Shown in pieces: positions 22,954 to 33,762 of a stretch of 64,000 bases of DNA. Made by a program: the position numbers and the translations under genes. The first letter of the stretch is position 1, and each line of letters opens with the position of its first letter. Below the pieces are notes generated by a model that worked only from the letters and a program-made list of their open reading frames with translations, did not search any database and was not told the origin of the DNA. Where the stretch lies: positions 1,082,501 to 1,146,500 of the forward strand of contig CAJHZI010000200.1 in NCBI GenBank assembly GCA_905160935.1, given 5' to 3'. The stretch is from Enchytraeus crypticus (Eukaryota; Annelida; Clitellata; Enchytraeida; Enchytraeidae).

Positions 22954-23975
22954 ATGGCTTTCACAGCTGTTAGCCGCGTCCACTTTTAGACACCTGCCGG
23001 CATTGGTTTCCATATTGGATTACGTTTGTTGATTTTTAGCATTACGTATGTATAGATATATATGCATATAAAAAATAAAATTTCTATGTACGTATATTGC
23101 AATTTGTAAAAATGCACACGATTTATTAGTAATATACACAGACAGTGTACCTGTGTGCCTCATGAAGTTATATGAACTTACGTATGAAATATATGAGCTC
23201 CGATCTTACCGGTACGCCGTACTTTGTAGATTCGTTATGTAGCTGGATTCTATAGTTGAAGACTTAACTTAAATTAATTATACTCGTTCAGTAAGTCATG
23301 AGGACCTGCAACACTAGTCTAGTCGTAGTTTAATGCTTCAATACACAAAGACTGTAAAGGATTCAAATACAAACCTTAAGTCTTAAACTATAGGCTAGTG
23401 CAAAAGGCCAAAACTTTCAATATTTTTTTGTGTACAGATCTATGTATATTCCAATAATTTGACTCTGTTTTGAGAAATTTGACCTTAATCTGCATTACGG
23501 AAATGGCAGAAATGGCAGAAGTTTTGCAATTACTAATTTCATCAAACCATTAAAGCTTGCCAACAATAGGCCTATCTTATATTTCGATTGCTAATTAAAT
23601 ACATAAGTACAAAATAAAACAGAAACACGTACATCGTACGGACAGATTTTCGTTCCCTTTTCCTTAATTCCACTCATGGAGTCCAAATTTCTGCCATTTC
23701 TGCCAATTAGCCTATCCCATGCACTAATTGGCAGAAATGGCAGAACTGCTGAAATTACGTGTAACAAAGCTTTCAAGAATCATCATATTCATTACCAGTT
23801 CATTAACCTGTAAGAAAGAGCCCATGTCCATATGCCAGACACAAGTTTATACCAAATTAAGATGAAAAACTACTTAAAGATACATATATAGCCGTGTATC
23901 ATATGGAGTTTTCTGCATCAAAATGGCGGCTTTGTAATGTAAACAAAAAAGGACGTGTTCATGAAACCTCTCTAT
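22954..23975. other. Unpaired 1-kb segment inside the foldback element
   Basis: Has no counterpart on the right side, so it was either inserted into the left arm or deleted from the right. It contains repeated ggcagaaatggcagaa words and one perfect hairpin, listed separately. No frame was found. Confidence 0.5.
23689..23745. repeat. Perfect 22-bp hairpin
   Basis: ttctgccatttctgccaatt ag, a 13-base loop, then its exact reverse complement at 23724-23745. A further ggcagaaatggcagaa copy lies at 23505-23520. Confidence 0.9.
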
Positions 23976-24436
23976 ACAAGTTTTCTTTAGAAATGTTATT
24001 TACTTTACATCCTACTATACGTATATTAATTAAAGAATAACTTAACACTTATATTTTAACTCTTTCACCCATTATAACGGTATGTATGCATTATAACGAA
24101 GTTATAATATAGACCCATTACATTGACATGTAAATATATGTATCAGATGTCAACATATACAAACCAGTGTTACCATACAACAAAATATGTTTTCAATTAC
24201 CGAAATGATCTATTGAAAACATATTTTGTTGTATGGTAACACTGGTTTGTTTATGTTGACATCTGATACATAAATTTACATGTAAACGTAATGGGTCTAT
24301 ATTATAACTTCGTTGTAATGCATACATACCGTTATAATGGGTGAAAGAGTTAAACTATAAGTGTTAAGTTATTCCTTAATTAATATACGTACAGTAGGTT
24401 GTAAAGTAAATAACATTGCTAAAGAAAACTTGTATT
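23976..24436. repeat. Long inverted repeat, arms B and B'
   Basis: The left arm (about 23978-24197) and right arm (about 24214-24436) are near-identical reverse complements over about 220 bases, for example aacaaaatatgttttcaat against attgaaaacatattttgtt, with a spacer of about 15 bases. The arms differ by a few percent. Confidence 0.93.
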
Positions 24437-24512
24437 AGAAATATTATGAGGAACTAGTACATTTCAATAGTATTCTATGCAGCGTTTACTTTTTCTAGTC
24501 CACTGTTTATGT
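24437..24512 (-). repeat. Foldback element, right arm A' inner part
   Basis: Reverse complement of 22880-22953; it is interrupted at 24512, after ccactgttta, by a LINE. The remainder of the arm resumes at 26433. Confidence 0.85.
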
Positions 24513-24709
24513 GCAGAACTAAAATCATCTATTGAAGAAAAAGATCTAGGTGTCATTATTGATAATGCTCTAAAATTTTCAGAGCAGTGTAAATGAGCAG
24601 CAAATTGTGCTAATCGCACTTTAGGTTTAATAAGAAGAACTATAAAAAGTCGTAATAAGGATGTAATAGTTAAATTATATAAAGCATTAGTAAGACCTAA
24701 ATTAGAATA

Positions 24710-25132
24710 TTGCGTACAAGCATGGAGACCTTTTTAAGGAAGGATGTGGAATGTATGGAAAGAGTTCAAAGGAGGGCAACTAGAATGATTGCTGAATGTA
24801 GAGGTCCAAACTATGAATCTAGGTTAGATGTATTAGGTCTAATTAGTTTAGAAGATAGACATACCAGAGGGGATTTAATTCAAGTGTTTAAAATAATTAA
24901 AGGTATTGACAATATCGAATGTGGAGAATTTTTCAAACTATCAGATTATACTAGAACAAGAGGGCATAGATTCAAAATAATAAAGGTTAGATCCAGATTA
25001 GAAGTTAGAAGAAACTTTTTCAGTCAGAGAGTTGTCAATATATGGAACGGGTTACCTCAGTATGTAGTAGAGGCAGAGTCAGTGAATGCTTTTAAGAATA
25101 GGCTAGATAATTATTGGAAAGAAATACATTGA
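24710..25132 (+). pseudogene. LINE-C-like RT C-terminal part
   Basis: An open 140-codon stretch with RVQRRATRMI, YESRLDVLGLISLEDRHTRG, DLIQVFKIIKGI, FFSQRVVNIWNGLP and FKNRLDNYWKEIH, the standard C-terminal region of CR1-like elements. It is homologous to 61136-61504 on the minus strand. The conserved [10 protein letters not shown] words just upstream are in another frame, so the protein is broken. Confidence 0.85.
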
Positions 25133-25317
25133 ATTGATAAATTGTTTGTTTGTTTTGTGTAGATAGGCTGATTAGTTGCACACCACATGAGGGTATTTGG
25201 TTTCTAGGTATTCATGGGTGTGGGTAAGGCTTGTATGTGCATGTGTGCGTAGGTGTGTGTATGTGAGTACACATGCATGTATGTCTATGCATGTATGTCT
25301 ATGGGGGGATTTAGCGT

Positions 25318-25475
25318 ACTCAGTTAAGCTGCGCGTCAGTTGAACGAAGTAAAGCCACGCTGCACGCGGTTAGTAAATTGTGGGCGACCACTTTGGAAGA
25401 CCGCGTGTAGACAGCTTTGAAAGTGAAAATCCCCAGGGTGTTGGAGGTTATTCTTAAATCTGCGCCGGCTGCTAT
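25318..25475 (+). repeat. 5S-rRNA-like SINE, copy 2
   Basis: Reads cgaagtaaagccacgctgca, then cgcggttagtaaattgtggg, cgaccactttggaagaccgc and gtgtagacagctt. This parallels 5S rRNA box A, intermediate element, box C and 3' end. The body after it (ccagggtgttggaggttatt) is shared with copy 1. It is nested in the LINE at 24513-26430. Confidence 0.75.
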
Positions 25476-25624
25476 TGGAGCGCCAACAAAAGGCAATGAT
25501 TACTAATAACCATGGAAAGGAATGGAGGAAAAAATGAAAACTACAGAAACTTAAGAAAGGAAAAACATTGTAAACACATGCAGTATGTCATGTGTGTAAC
25601 TATATGGAATAATAAAAATTTAAA

Positions 25625-25901
25625 AAAATGTATGTTTGTGCATGTATGCTTGTATGTATTGTAATGTATGACTATATATTGTGACTGGTTGATATGCCTA
25701 GTATGTAGTTATATGCATGCTTACATATTTTTGTCTGTAAGTTCGATGTGTGTATGTGTGAGTGTATTTTATGTGTATATATGTAGGTGTATGTATAAGT
25801 GTGTATGTTTAGTATATATGTATGTGTATGTATAAAGTGTATATGTGTATGTGTATATGTATGTGTATATATGTGTGTACATGTGTATTTATGTACGTAT
25901 G

Positions 25902-25933
<32 letters not shown>

Positions 25934-26240
25934 TGTATGTATGTGTATGTATGTATGTATGTATATATGTGTGTGCATGGGTATGTATATGTATGTGTAT
26001 ATGGGCATATATTTGTGTGGATATGGGGTATGTATGTATGTATATGTACTATCATATGTATATATATATATGCATATAAGTATTTGATAAGTGTATGTAT
26101 GTTTAGGTATGTGTGTATGTGAATGTGTATGTGTATGCATGTACAAGTATGTGTGCATGCATGGATGCATAATGTATGTGTATTTTTGCATAGTTGTGTA
26201 CCTGTATGTAGGTTTATATGTGAGATGGTTATGTATGTGT
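25625..26240. repeat. TATG/TGTG-rich microsatellite
   Basis: About 600 bases of tatgta/tgtgta words, with a pure (tatg)n core at 25911-25945. Cys/Met/Tyr-Val and His/Thr-Tyr frames on both strands are artefacts of it. Confidence 0.92.
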
Positions 26241-26432
26241 GTGGTATTTTGGTGAGTGTTTAGTTTTTTCTTATGTTCTTCCTTTGAAGCCTATCAACTT
26301 GTCAAGGTTTGTATCTTCTGTTCCCTTTACGGTTTCTATGTATAGAGGTATGAAATTACATAAAAAAAACTGGTGTTACAGGTCCTTGTGACTTCCTTAA
26401 TCAGTATAATTATGTTAAGTTAAGTTAAGTTA

Positions 26433-26490
26433 TATTTGGTGTCTACGATGTTCTATTTATAGCCACTACCGAAAAGATCTATTTAAGGTA
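26433..26490 (-). repeat. Foldback element, right arm A' outer part
   Basis: atatttggtgtctacgatgt and tctatttatagccactaccg form the reverse complement of 22826-22875. This completes the arm cut by the LINE. Confidence 0.85.
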
Positions 26491-27165
26491 AATATTGTAC
26501 TTATTCAGTGATATATGGAAGGATGGAAGGATATGTAACTTCCATTATATCAACATGTATGTATGGAATATACTTAAGTCATCTAACCTCTCTGACTTAA
26601 GTGGCTTTAAATAGATAAAATAGTTTGATGTAATCGTCTATAATCTTTTCACTATAAGATGCATTATAAAATGTGCTATCGATATAAAATGTGCTACTAT
26701 GATGTGCTATCTAAACTTTTGAGAATCTCTGCATGTCAGCTGACATTAAGCTAGTTAGGGTTTATTTAAGCAATAAAGTAAAATATAGGCGCTGGATATT
26801 ATCAATGCGGGATTTAGACCTTGGGGGCTTAGAAACTCTTATGCAACTGGGGCCCCCGAAAAATTCTTACCATAACCCAACCCTAACCCTAACTAATAAC
26901 TCTGTATCGCCTGGAATATGTTTTACTAGATATAAAAAATCAACCAATAATAATAATAACAACAATTAGAGTGCTACAGTCGTCAATGACAACATCGAGC
27001 ACTATTGAGACAAAAACAAGCTGGCGAGCTAAAAAGAAGGTCCAAAAACGGTGCAAATTCCAAAATCAACAAATTCAGTCCAAAGTAAAGGGAGTTAAAG
27101 AAAAGGTAGTTTAGGTGCAGGTCGCTGCTCATGGACACTGGATGGAAAAGAGAGATGGAAAAGAT
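26491..27165. other. Unassigned spacer
   Basis: AT-rich. It includes two and a half ccctaa units at 26878-26894 and AAT/AAC triplets near 26945. No gene seen. Confidence 0.35.
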
Positions 27166-27171
27166 AGGTCT

Positions 27172-27830
27172 TCAACTGCTTATGGAACTGCTCATAGGAA
27201 AGCAAAGGCTGATGTGATTCAAATGAAATTTTCGAAGATTGGATGGAAGAGAATTCCAGATCTGAGGTGCAGCATGCTGGAAAGAATGATTAGATAGCTT
27301 AGAGCGTGAAGGTAAGCTAGGTCTCACTAGAGTAATTAACTTAGAAGACCGAGTAACAGCAGGCTGCATCACTTTAATCAAGTGAGACATACAAGTTTGT
27401 CCAGGGATGGTGATGGGCTTATAGGTTAATGAAGCTGTTTTGTAAATGATACACTCTTTAATCTTTAGCCAGTGAAAAGACTTCAAAATAGGCGTAACAT
27501 GTGAGTACTTGGAACTACAAAAATTGCTCTCGCAAGAGAATTGTGAACAAACTGCAACCGATCAATCTCACAGCCAGGGAGATTTAAAAATGGGGAATTG
27601 CAGTAGTCCAACTTCGGTTGCACAAGAGCAGTACAAATTGTAGCAGCTGTCTCACGTGACAAATATGGACGTATTCAACGAAGATCACGGATATGGAAGA
27701 AACCTGCTTGTGAAGTTTTAGTTATGTGTTCGTGGAAGGTTAGGTGTTTATCAAGGATAACACCAAGACTACTCACAGAAGAAACAGGTGATATTTTAAA
27801 GAAACGGGTGATATTTTAAAACCAGCCGCA
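27172..27830 (-). pseudogene. CR1/Rex-like RT C-terminal half, broken
   Basis: From 27830 downward the minus strand reads SLGVILDKHLTFHEHITKTS, then QAGFFHIRDLR before a stop, then LVQPKLDYCNS, LARAIF, and in a further frame (27172-27486) WLKIKECIIYKTASLTYK and QIWNSLPSNLRKFH. This is the thumb and C-terminal region of a non-LTR RT related to, but distinct from, LINE-A. Confidence 0.85.
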
Positions 27831-27879
27831 AATAGATACAATATACGTACAGTGATACGATAATAAGAGCTGGCGCCAG

Positions 27880-27960
27880 GTTCCACAGATTGGGGGGGTG
27901 AGTATATTGGGGGAGGATATTTTGTATGGTACGCCAAAATTTAAACGTTGCACCATATTT
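27880..27960. repeat. G-tract dispersed repeat
   Basis: attgggggggtgagtatatt and gggggaggatattttg; similar to stretches near 17.9 and 19.97 kb. Confidence 0.4.
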
Positions 27961-28274
27961 GACAAAATTCATAATTAAGCTTGCAATTTAGAACACAATA
28001 GTGTTAATGACTAGTATTTGATTAATTTCTTATGCAATTACATATCAGTTTATTGCATTTAAATTAATTTATTATAGACACCTTTTGACTACATTATTGC
28101 CAATTAATTTTTAAGTCATAAGTTAAATTTCTATAGAAATTAAATTATTAGTAATTGTATTCTGGGCATTTATGTTGTAAACTTCTATAGGGAACAGTAA
28201 GTATTGCCTTTACAAATTCTACGTCATTGATGCTCAGAATACAATATAGAACAATTAGAATAGAGTGCCAAACT

Positions 28275-28632
28275 TTAAGCATGTAAATGCAAGGCGTAGG
28301 GGCCCGACTCCGACATCACAACTGGCTGGAGCCAGTGGCGATGTCGGTGAGATATTTGACTGCGGATCAGTATGTGCGGGGTTCAAATTCTGGGCTCGCC
28401 TATCACTGACATCACTTTCGAGTGAGGAAACTGACGTCAACATTAGCTTTACCAGCTTTGCTTTACCTCGTCATAAGCAGAATCCCCAAAGAATAGTGGT
28501 CTAACAAAAGGAATGTTATTGATGATTAAAAGATCCACTCGTATGTGAAGAGGAAAACGGATGATAGAGATGAGTGGAGGCGTTATATACCATGGACCTG
28601 CCAGTAGGCAGAGCACTAAGAGAGAGATACAG
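28275..28632 (+). repeat. SINE-T, fullest copy
   Basis: The tRNA-like head includes ggctggagccagtggcgatg and gcggatcagtatgtgcgggg, with B-box-like ggttcaaattctgggctcgc. The body reads gtgaggaaactgacgtcaac and gctttaccagctttgcttta. The tail reads ggcgttatataccatggacc, tgccagtaggcagagcacta and agagagaga. Partial copies occur at 8305, 9505 (-), 10800, 11660, 16640 (-), 16984 (-), 20100, 30210 (-), 32575 and 34752 (-). The tail resembles the 3' end of LINE-B, which probably mobilises it. Confidence 0.82.
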
Positions 28633-29765
28633 ATTGAGGTCAAAGCTGCTTATTTTCACATTTTAGATCTATTTATAATTTATAAATAAATTTAATGAAA
28701 TATAGTCATAATTTAAAAGGAAATAAAATAAGCATCTAACATTTAAAATTTAAATAAATACCTTAAAAATTGAAATACATCAGCATTAACATTAAATTAT
28801 TTAACTAAATTATCTCAACATTCTAGTTCAATTCAGTTTAAAAATATTACCTATCTTTAAACTATTTATTTAAAATAATAACAAACGATAAAACTAAAGT
28901 GTAATAAAAAATTTTTGGTATCACAACTTCAAAGTACTCTCAAATCATAAAATCATCTAGTCTATAGCAATGTTGATACGATTTTGAGCTGTTAGACTCG
29001 TGTATATGACAGCAGAACTGCACTGAACTCGTGTATATACAGCAGAACTGCACTATTAGAGTTGGCCTCTCACAGCTCTTTCGATTCACTAAAGTGCTGC
29101 TCTCTGAAGGGAGCTGCTCTTAGTAATAGCTCAGTGCTCTCTAAGAGCTGCTCTCAGTGAGCAGCTCCAGACAGTGGCTCACTAGTACTTAAAAACGGCT
29201 ATAAATATATATAATTTTAGTATATAAATCTTTTTAATTCAAAAACTTGTAAAATATACTGATAGAAGCACTTTCCCATACCAACTCGGCGACTAGCTAG
29301 ATAGAGCAATGCTCTCACTAGGGACCGATTGAATAGTGTTGGGCTTGTTTTAATTAATTGCATTATTCATTATGTTTGTTTTAAGCTTGTACTTTTATTT
29401 CTCCTTTTGGTCACTTTGTATGTATGCGATTTTAAACTGATATTGTTGTCGAAATAAACATATACTCTCTCTCTAGGTCTATATATGTCTATATATTGAC
29501 ATTGTAGATTGCCTGATTAGTTCGAAGGATATGAAATTTGTAGAAAATTGATTGGTTACTGTGAATGCAGAAGCATTTAATAGATCTCTCATTTGACAGT
29601 AAGAATGGTTTAGCTTGTGAATATGAAAGAGAATAAAGTGTGTGTTGAGGAGCGGACTGATGTGAGACGCTGGAAGATATCTGAACCTGAATCTCATTTT
29701 GCTTACAGTCCATGCCATGATCTAACATTGGATGAAAAGTCTGCTTGACAAAACATTGAAGCAAA
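28633..29765. other. Unassigned spacer
   Basis: AT-rich, with a short direct repeat at 28993-29055 (cagcagaactgcact twice) and a gagctgctct-rich stretch at 29090-29170. The two overlapping minus frames at 29480-29840 show no family features. Confidence 0.35.
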
Positions 29766-29774
29766 ACATTTTCA

Positions 29775-29900
29775 GTGCAAAAGTCAGAAGATGACTCTAT
29801 TGGTGAAGCATCTAATAGTGAAGAGTTTGCTGACCTCATTGTGCAGTGTTACCCTAAAATAACCAGCAGTATTTTTTCTGCACAGCAAAATCTCAGAGAG
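29775..29900 (+). pseudogene. Acidic exon A of the zinc-finger locus, decayed
   Basis: The frame reads EDDSIGEASNSEEFADLIV, then QCYPK and a Ser-rich run. It matches the shared motif of acidic exons B, C and D (Asp/Ser run, EEF, a DLL-type core, CYPKS). It is shorter than the others, and no donor like the aag|gtttg of its relatives is visible after the motif. Either the exon is dead or it uses an unrecognised donor. It lies 3.3 kb upstream of finger exon 1 on the same strand. Confidence 0.6.
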
Positions 29901-30209
29901 AGGAAGAAGATACATTTTGTGTTTTTTATGTTCATTGTAAGTATTTGTTTTATGTTTTGTGTATGTTACATTCTCATTTTATAATTGCTGGCAGGAACTT
30001 GTACTTTAGTTAGTTTTATATTTTAAAATAGCAATTTATATAAATAGAAAAATATAAAAATAGTCAAGTAAGAAAACATTATTATATAATTTATGAAGCT
30101 TCTTTGATGCCTTTGATATATTTTTAAATTACCTAAAGGGGTGATTTGTATTTTTCCTAATGATCATCGAACAGGACCTTTAATATTGTACAAATAAAGC
30201 TGATAAAGT

Positions 30210-30290
30210 TAAGGTTAACATCAGTTTCCTCACTGGAAAGCGATGTCAGTGATGGGCGAGCCCAGGATTTGAACCCCGCTCCTACTGTCT
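30210..30290 (-). repeat. SINE-T head, minus copy
   Basis: aacatcagtttcctcactgg, aaagcgatgtcagtgatggg and cgagcccaggatttgaaccc. It abuts repeat R. Confidence 0.78.
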
Positions 30291-30334
30291 AAATAATAGA
30301 CAGGGCACGAATAGAACATAGTGTACAACTAAAA

Positions 30335-30725
30335 ATAAACTTAAATAACGTGGAACCCGTGTTGTGCTCAGGTGTGGTTGGACCACTGCAGAATAGGGCA
30401 ACTGCAAACAATCTGCTGCATGTACGTAAGAGGTGACTAAAGGCAGGAGCTGAGGATGGCAAGAGGGGACCCACCTCACCATGAAATATATTCCCCCAGG
30501 ATTAAATGGTAATTAATCCACCTAACTGAGGAAGGCAATGGGAAACCACCTCAGAAGCCATAGTTTTTGCCAAGCTATAGGCTACATAAGGTATGGATAA
30601 GGCATAAACTTTGTGAAGGGATTAACTTGTTGATCTAAGGAGTGCTCTTATGGAGCGAGAAAACAGACTTTGAGTATGAATATGTACCTTGAACGTGCCA
30701 CTTGACTGTGCACTGAAGAAGAACA
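30335..30725 (+). repeat. Repeat R, plus copy
   Basis: About 390 bases; see the minus copy at 7400-7768. Words include ggtgtggttggaccactgca, gaggaaggcaatgggaaacc and aaggcataaactttgtgaag, with the end at gcactgaagaagaac. Confidence 0.85.
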
Positions 30726-30769
30726 TGTAACATAGTCATCATCATCTTCCCTTAAATTCTAGATTAACT

Positions 30770-31625
30770 AGGGTCAGGATACGAATAGACCTTCTCCATT
30801 CATCTCTGTCCTACATTGTATCATCATTCAATCCAAAAATTGGACCTGTGGTTTACCTCTCTCTATCTCATAGCTTCAAACTCTCTTCACTACATCCTCC
30901 TCTGCCTTTCCCATTGTTTAGTCATTTTTTCTCAATCTCTAATGAGCCAGCCCAACCTATCCTTGATTCTCACAAAACTCTAATTCGTTCTACCATGTTC
31001 AATTTTCATTCTATCCTTCCTAGCTGCATCACACTTAGGACACAACATTCTAATCACTGCCACAAACAGTCTCTGCTCCTGCTCCCTTTTTTGTACCCTA
31101 TCATAGGCCTTCTCTTCTCTAAGTCAACAAATACCTTCTGCATCTTCTTTATCCTTCTCCATTTTTTCTCTGTTATTGGCCTCAACATTATTAGTATCGG
31201 TTTTTGTTGTCGTCTTTCCAGGCATATACCCAAACTGATTACTCTCAATTCTTGTCAAACCTCTCAACATGCTATCCACTATGCTTTATACCAAACCTAC
31301 ATTGTACACCGCAACAATTTAATACTAATAACTCTATAATTCTTACACTCTTGAATGTCCTGTTTCCCCTAAACACTAAACAACTCAACCTCCACTCTTC
31401 TGCAATCCTGTCCCTCATGACATCTTGTCAAACAAGCACCTCAAGCACTCACCGCTCTCCAACTAACTATCTTTCATATTTCTCCGGGATATCATCCAAC
31501 CCCACAGCTTTACCCTTATACATTTTCTTTATTGCCCTCTCAACCTCTTCAACTGTTACGTTCTGTACGTCCCTCGTGTCCTTTGCAACCTACTCCATGG
31601 ACTTCATCTTCATGAACTTCATCTC
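30770..31625 (-). pseudogene. LINE RT N-terminal half, broken
   Basis: Minus-strand words in order: VTVEEVERAIKKMYKGKAVG, DDIPEKY, NQFGYMPGKTTT, KKMQKVFVDLEK, and a DRVQKRE-like run. This is the RT fingers/palm start of an RTE-like element. Many stops interrupt it. The plus-strand frames at 30848-31638 are shadows of this. Confidence 0.78.
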
Positions 31626-32065
31626 CATGGCCTCTTAGATCTCCATGGACTTCATCTTCATGGTCTCTTAGATCTCCAAGGACTTCATCTTCATGGTCTC
31701 GTAGATCTTCATGGTCTCGTAGATCTTCATAGTCTCGTAGATCTCCATGGTCTCTTAGATCTTCATGCTCTCTTAGATCTCCATGGTCTCTTAGATCTCC
31801 ATGATCTCTTAGATCTTTATGGTCTCTTAGATCTCCATGGTCTCGTAGATCTTTATGGTCTCGTAGATCTCCATGGTCTCTTAGATCTCCATGGTCTCTT
31901 AGATCTTCATGATCTCTTAGATCTTCATGGTCTCGTAGATCTTCATGGTCTCGTAGATCTTCATGGTCTCTTAGATCTCTATGGTCTCATGGTCTCGTAG
32001 ATCTCCATGGTGTCGTAGATCTTTATGGTCTCGTAAATCTTCATGGTCTCGTAGATCTTCATGGG
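31625..32065. repeat. 18-bp minisatellite
   Basis: About 24 imperfect copies of an 18-base unit such as tctccatggtctcttaga or tcttcatggtctcgtaga. It lies in the presumed intron between acidic exon A and finger exon 1. Confidence 0.92.
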
Positions 32066-32159
32066 CCTCATTAACCATCTCACTTTTCAAATTAAAAATC
32101 TCTCCTCAGGGTTACACAATCTCTCCGTCTTCTAACATCGGCTCCTCTCTCAAAACACT

Positions 32160-32193
32160 ATTTGAACACTATTATAGATAATAGTGTTCAAAT
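32160..32193. repeat. Short perfect hairpin
   Basis: atttgaacactatta and taatagtgttcaaat pair over 15 bases with a four-base loop. Confidence 0.85.
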
Positions 32194-32574
32194 CTAAATT
32201 AATTGAAATATAATTAGTATAAATTTTGAAAATTACTTCTGCTATTTTGAAAAATATTTACATGGTCGGACAAAAATAGATAGATTGTGACAATTTTTAA
32301 TATTACTGCTTAACATATTCGTGAATTGTAACTAGCTTTTTTCACCTAGAGCACTAAAAGTAGTTTAACAACCTTGTAGGCGACAGTTCACATCATCATC
32401 GTCGTCTTCCTTTTAATCTCGGTTTAACTAGTCTGGATAGGAATACACCTTCTTCTCTACCATTCCATATCATATGTCAATCCCCTATAATCTCTTCAAT
32501 TCGCTTTCTAAAATTTTGCACAGTTCACCAACATATAAACAAATTAACAGTTATAAATACAACTAGTATTCGCC
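32194..32574. other. Unassigned intron sequence
   Basis: No feature recognised. Confidence 0.35.
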
Positions 32575-32692
32575 ACTTGCTGGAGCCAGTGGCAATGTCA
32601 GCAAGATATTCGACCGCGGATCGGTTGATGTGCAGGGTTCAAATCATGGGCTCGCCTGTCACTGACATCGCTATCGATTGGGGAAACTGACG
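32575..32692 (+). repeat. SINE-T head, plus copy
   Basis: ttgctggagccagtggcaat, gtgcagggttcaaatcatgg and gctcgcctgtcactgacatc. It is cut off after gaaactgacgt. Confidence 0.8.
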
Positions 32693-33168
32693 TACCCTAG
32701 GATGCCCTGACCAGACTGTTGGTCTAATTTATCTATCTTATCTAACCTTTAGATCACTACCATCTGCACTGTTAGATGTAAAATAACAAACTCTTTTCTA
32801 CTATCCTTCAAGCACGTGTTTTCATTTCTTTTCTCTTTCCACGTGTTTGATCTACTCTCCTAGAGGTTTCAAACTCGACTAACTTGTCTTGTCCAGCCTG
32901 GCCAATCATGGAACTACTTCTAGCCACGCCCACGTCGTTGAACAAATTCTGCTGAGTCATAAATCATGATACTCGGTTTATGTAACTATTACTTGCTAGC
33001 ACGTTACACAAATAATATATAACAATAACTATAATGCATTCTTCACATTACACATAATACATATAAAACATATATCTTCACATAATACACAACACATTTA
33101 TACATAAAATACTCATAACCTCAAGTACATGACCCTAACATAGGATTTATTTGTTGTATTTCTAACAG
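32693..33168. other. Intron upstream of finger exon 1
   Basis: AT-rich, with repeated acataa-type words at 33010-33110. It ends in the acceptor ttgtatttctaacag at 33168. Confidence 0.5.
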
Positions 33169-33762
33169 GAGTGATGGACTCTAGTTATTTGTCACACAGC
33201 AGTACCGGATTGAACCGCTGTCCTGTGTGTATGAAGGAGTTCAATGAGCTGAGACATATGAGACGTCATGTACAGCGTAAACACTCGACTGAGAGACCCT
33301 ACCAGTGCACTCACTGTGATAAATCTTATAGTGTTAAATCTGAGCTTACACAGCATATTAAACATCTACATGGAAATACCAAGTACTACTGTGATATTTG
33401 TGACTTTCAAACTAATTATAGTCAGCATTTAAAGCTACACGTCTCGGCTGTGCACTTAGAGAAAGTTCGTCTAAAATGCCCACAGTGTGATTCCTATTTT
33501 TCACAGAGAAAATCTCTTCTTCGTCATATAAGATCTGTGCACACTAATGCTGGCTACGCGAGTACTGGCAGCGATTGGAGATCAACCAGTAAAGTGAAAC
33601 CTTTTGCCTGTAATCTCTGTGATTATAGGTGTGGTCAAAAGGGTCATCTTTCTCGACATAGAAGCACAGCGCATCCTGGAGTGAAGTGTTTTTCCTGTTC
33701 CAAATGTGACTTCAAGACTTCAGCTAGAAGCACCCTTGATCAACACTTGATTGACATGCATG
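33169..33762 (+). CDS. C2H2 zinc-finger exon 1 (six fingers)
   Basis: Begins after the acceptor tctaacag with two bases completing a phase-1 codon, then VMDSSYLSHSSTG. Six C2H2 fingers follow: CPVC..H, CTHC..H, CDIC..H, CPQC..H, a linker of about 19 residues, CNLC..H and CSKC..H, ending DMHG. Linkers such as STERPYQ resemble the TGEKP type. The likely exon end is a GC donor, catg|gcaagt at 33763, which again leaves phase 1; read-through would add about 48 residues of non-finger sequence to a stop at 33908. Related to finger exon 2. Expected to be a nuclear DNA-binding protein; the target is unknown. Confidence 0.85.

Larger units (their letters stand above)
24513..26430 (+). mobile_element. 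LINE-C-like element inside the foldback arm, with nested repeats
   Basis: A 5'-truncated CR1-like LINE. The RT C-terminal third starts near 24513 with a frame reading DLGVIIDNALKFSEQC-like sequence, shows a break near 24715, then runs open from 24710 to 25132. The 3' part holds a 5S-like SINE (25318-25470) and a TATG-rich microsatellite, and ends in a short ttaag repeat at about 26413-26430. The left foldback arm supplies the empty site, so the insertion junctions can be read directly. Confidence 0.82.

Noticed and set aside
25318-25440. Functional 5S rRNA gene
   Set aside because: Only partial match, changed promoter boxes, a shared non-5S body with the second copy and no terminator T-run.
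25672-26191. Cys/Met/Tyr/Val- and His/Thr-rich frames
   Set aside because: Produced by the TATG/TGTG microsatellite.
26878-26894. Telomeric repeat (ccctaa)
   Set aside because: Only two and a half units; chance or relic level.
29479-29839. Overlapping minus frames of 79 and 116 codons
   Set aside because: No homology features; they overlap the decayed acidic exon A on the opposite strand.
30505-30560. Hammerhead ribozyme in repeat R (ctgagga...gaaac)
   Set aside because: Core letters are partly present, but stem II cannot form and stems I/III do not close around a cleavage triplet.
30848-31638. Two long plus-strand frames
   Set aside because: Shadows of a decayed minus-strand reverse transcriptase whose RT words are readable.
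31625-32181. Arg/Ser-rich plus frame (SR-protein-like)
   Set aside because: Translation of the 18-bp minisatellite.
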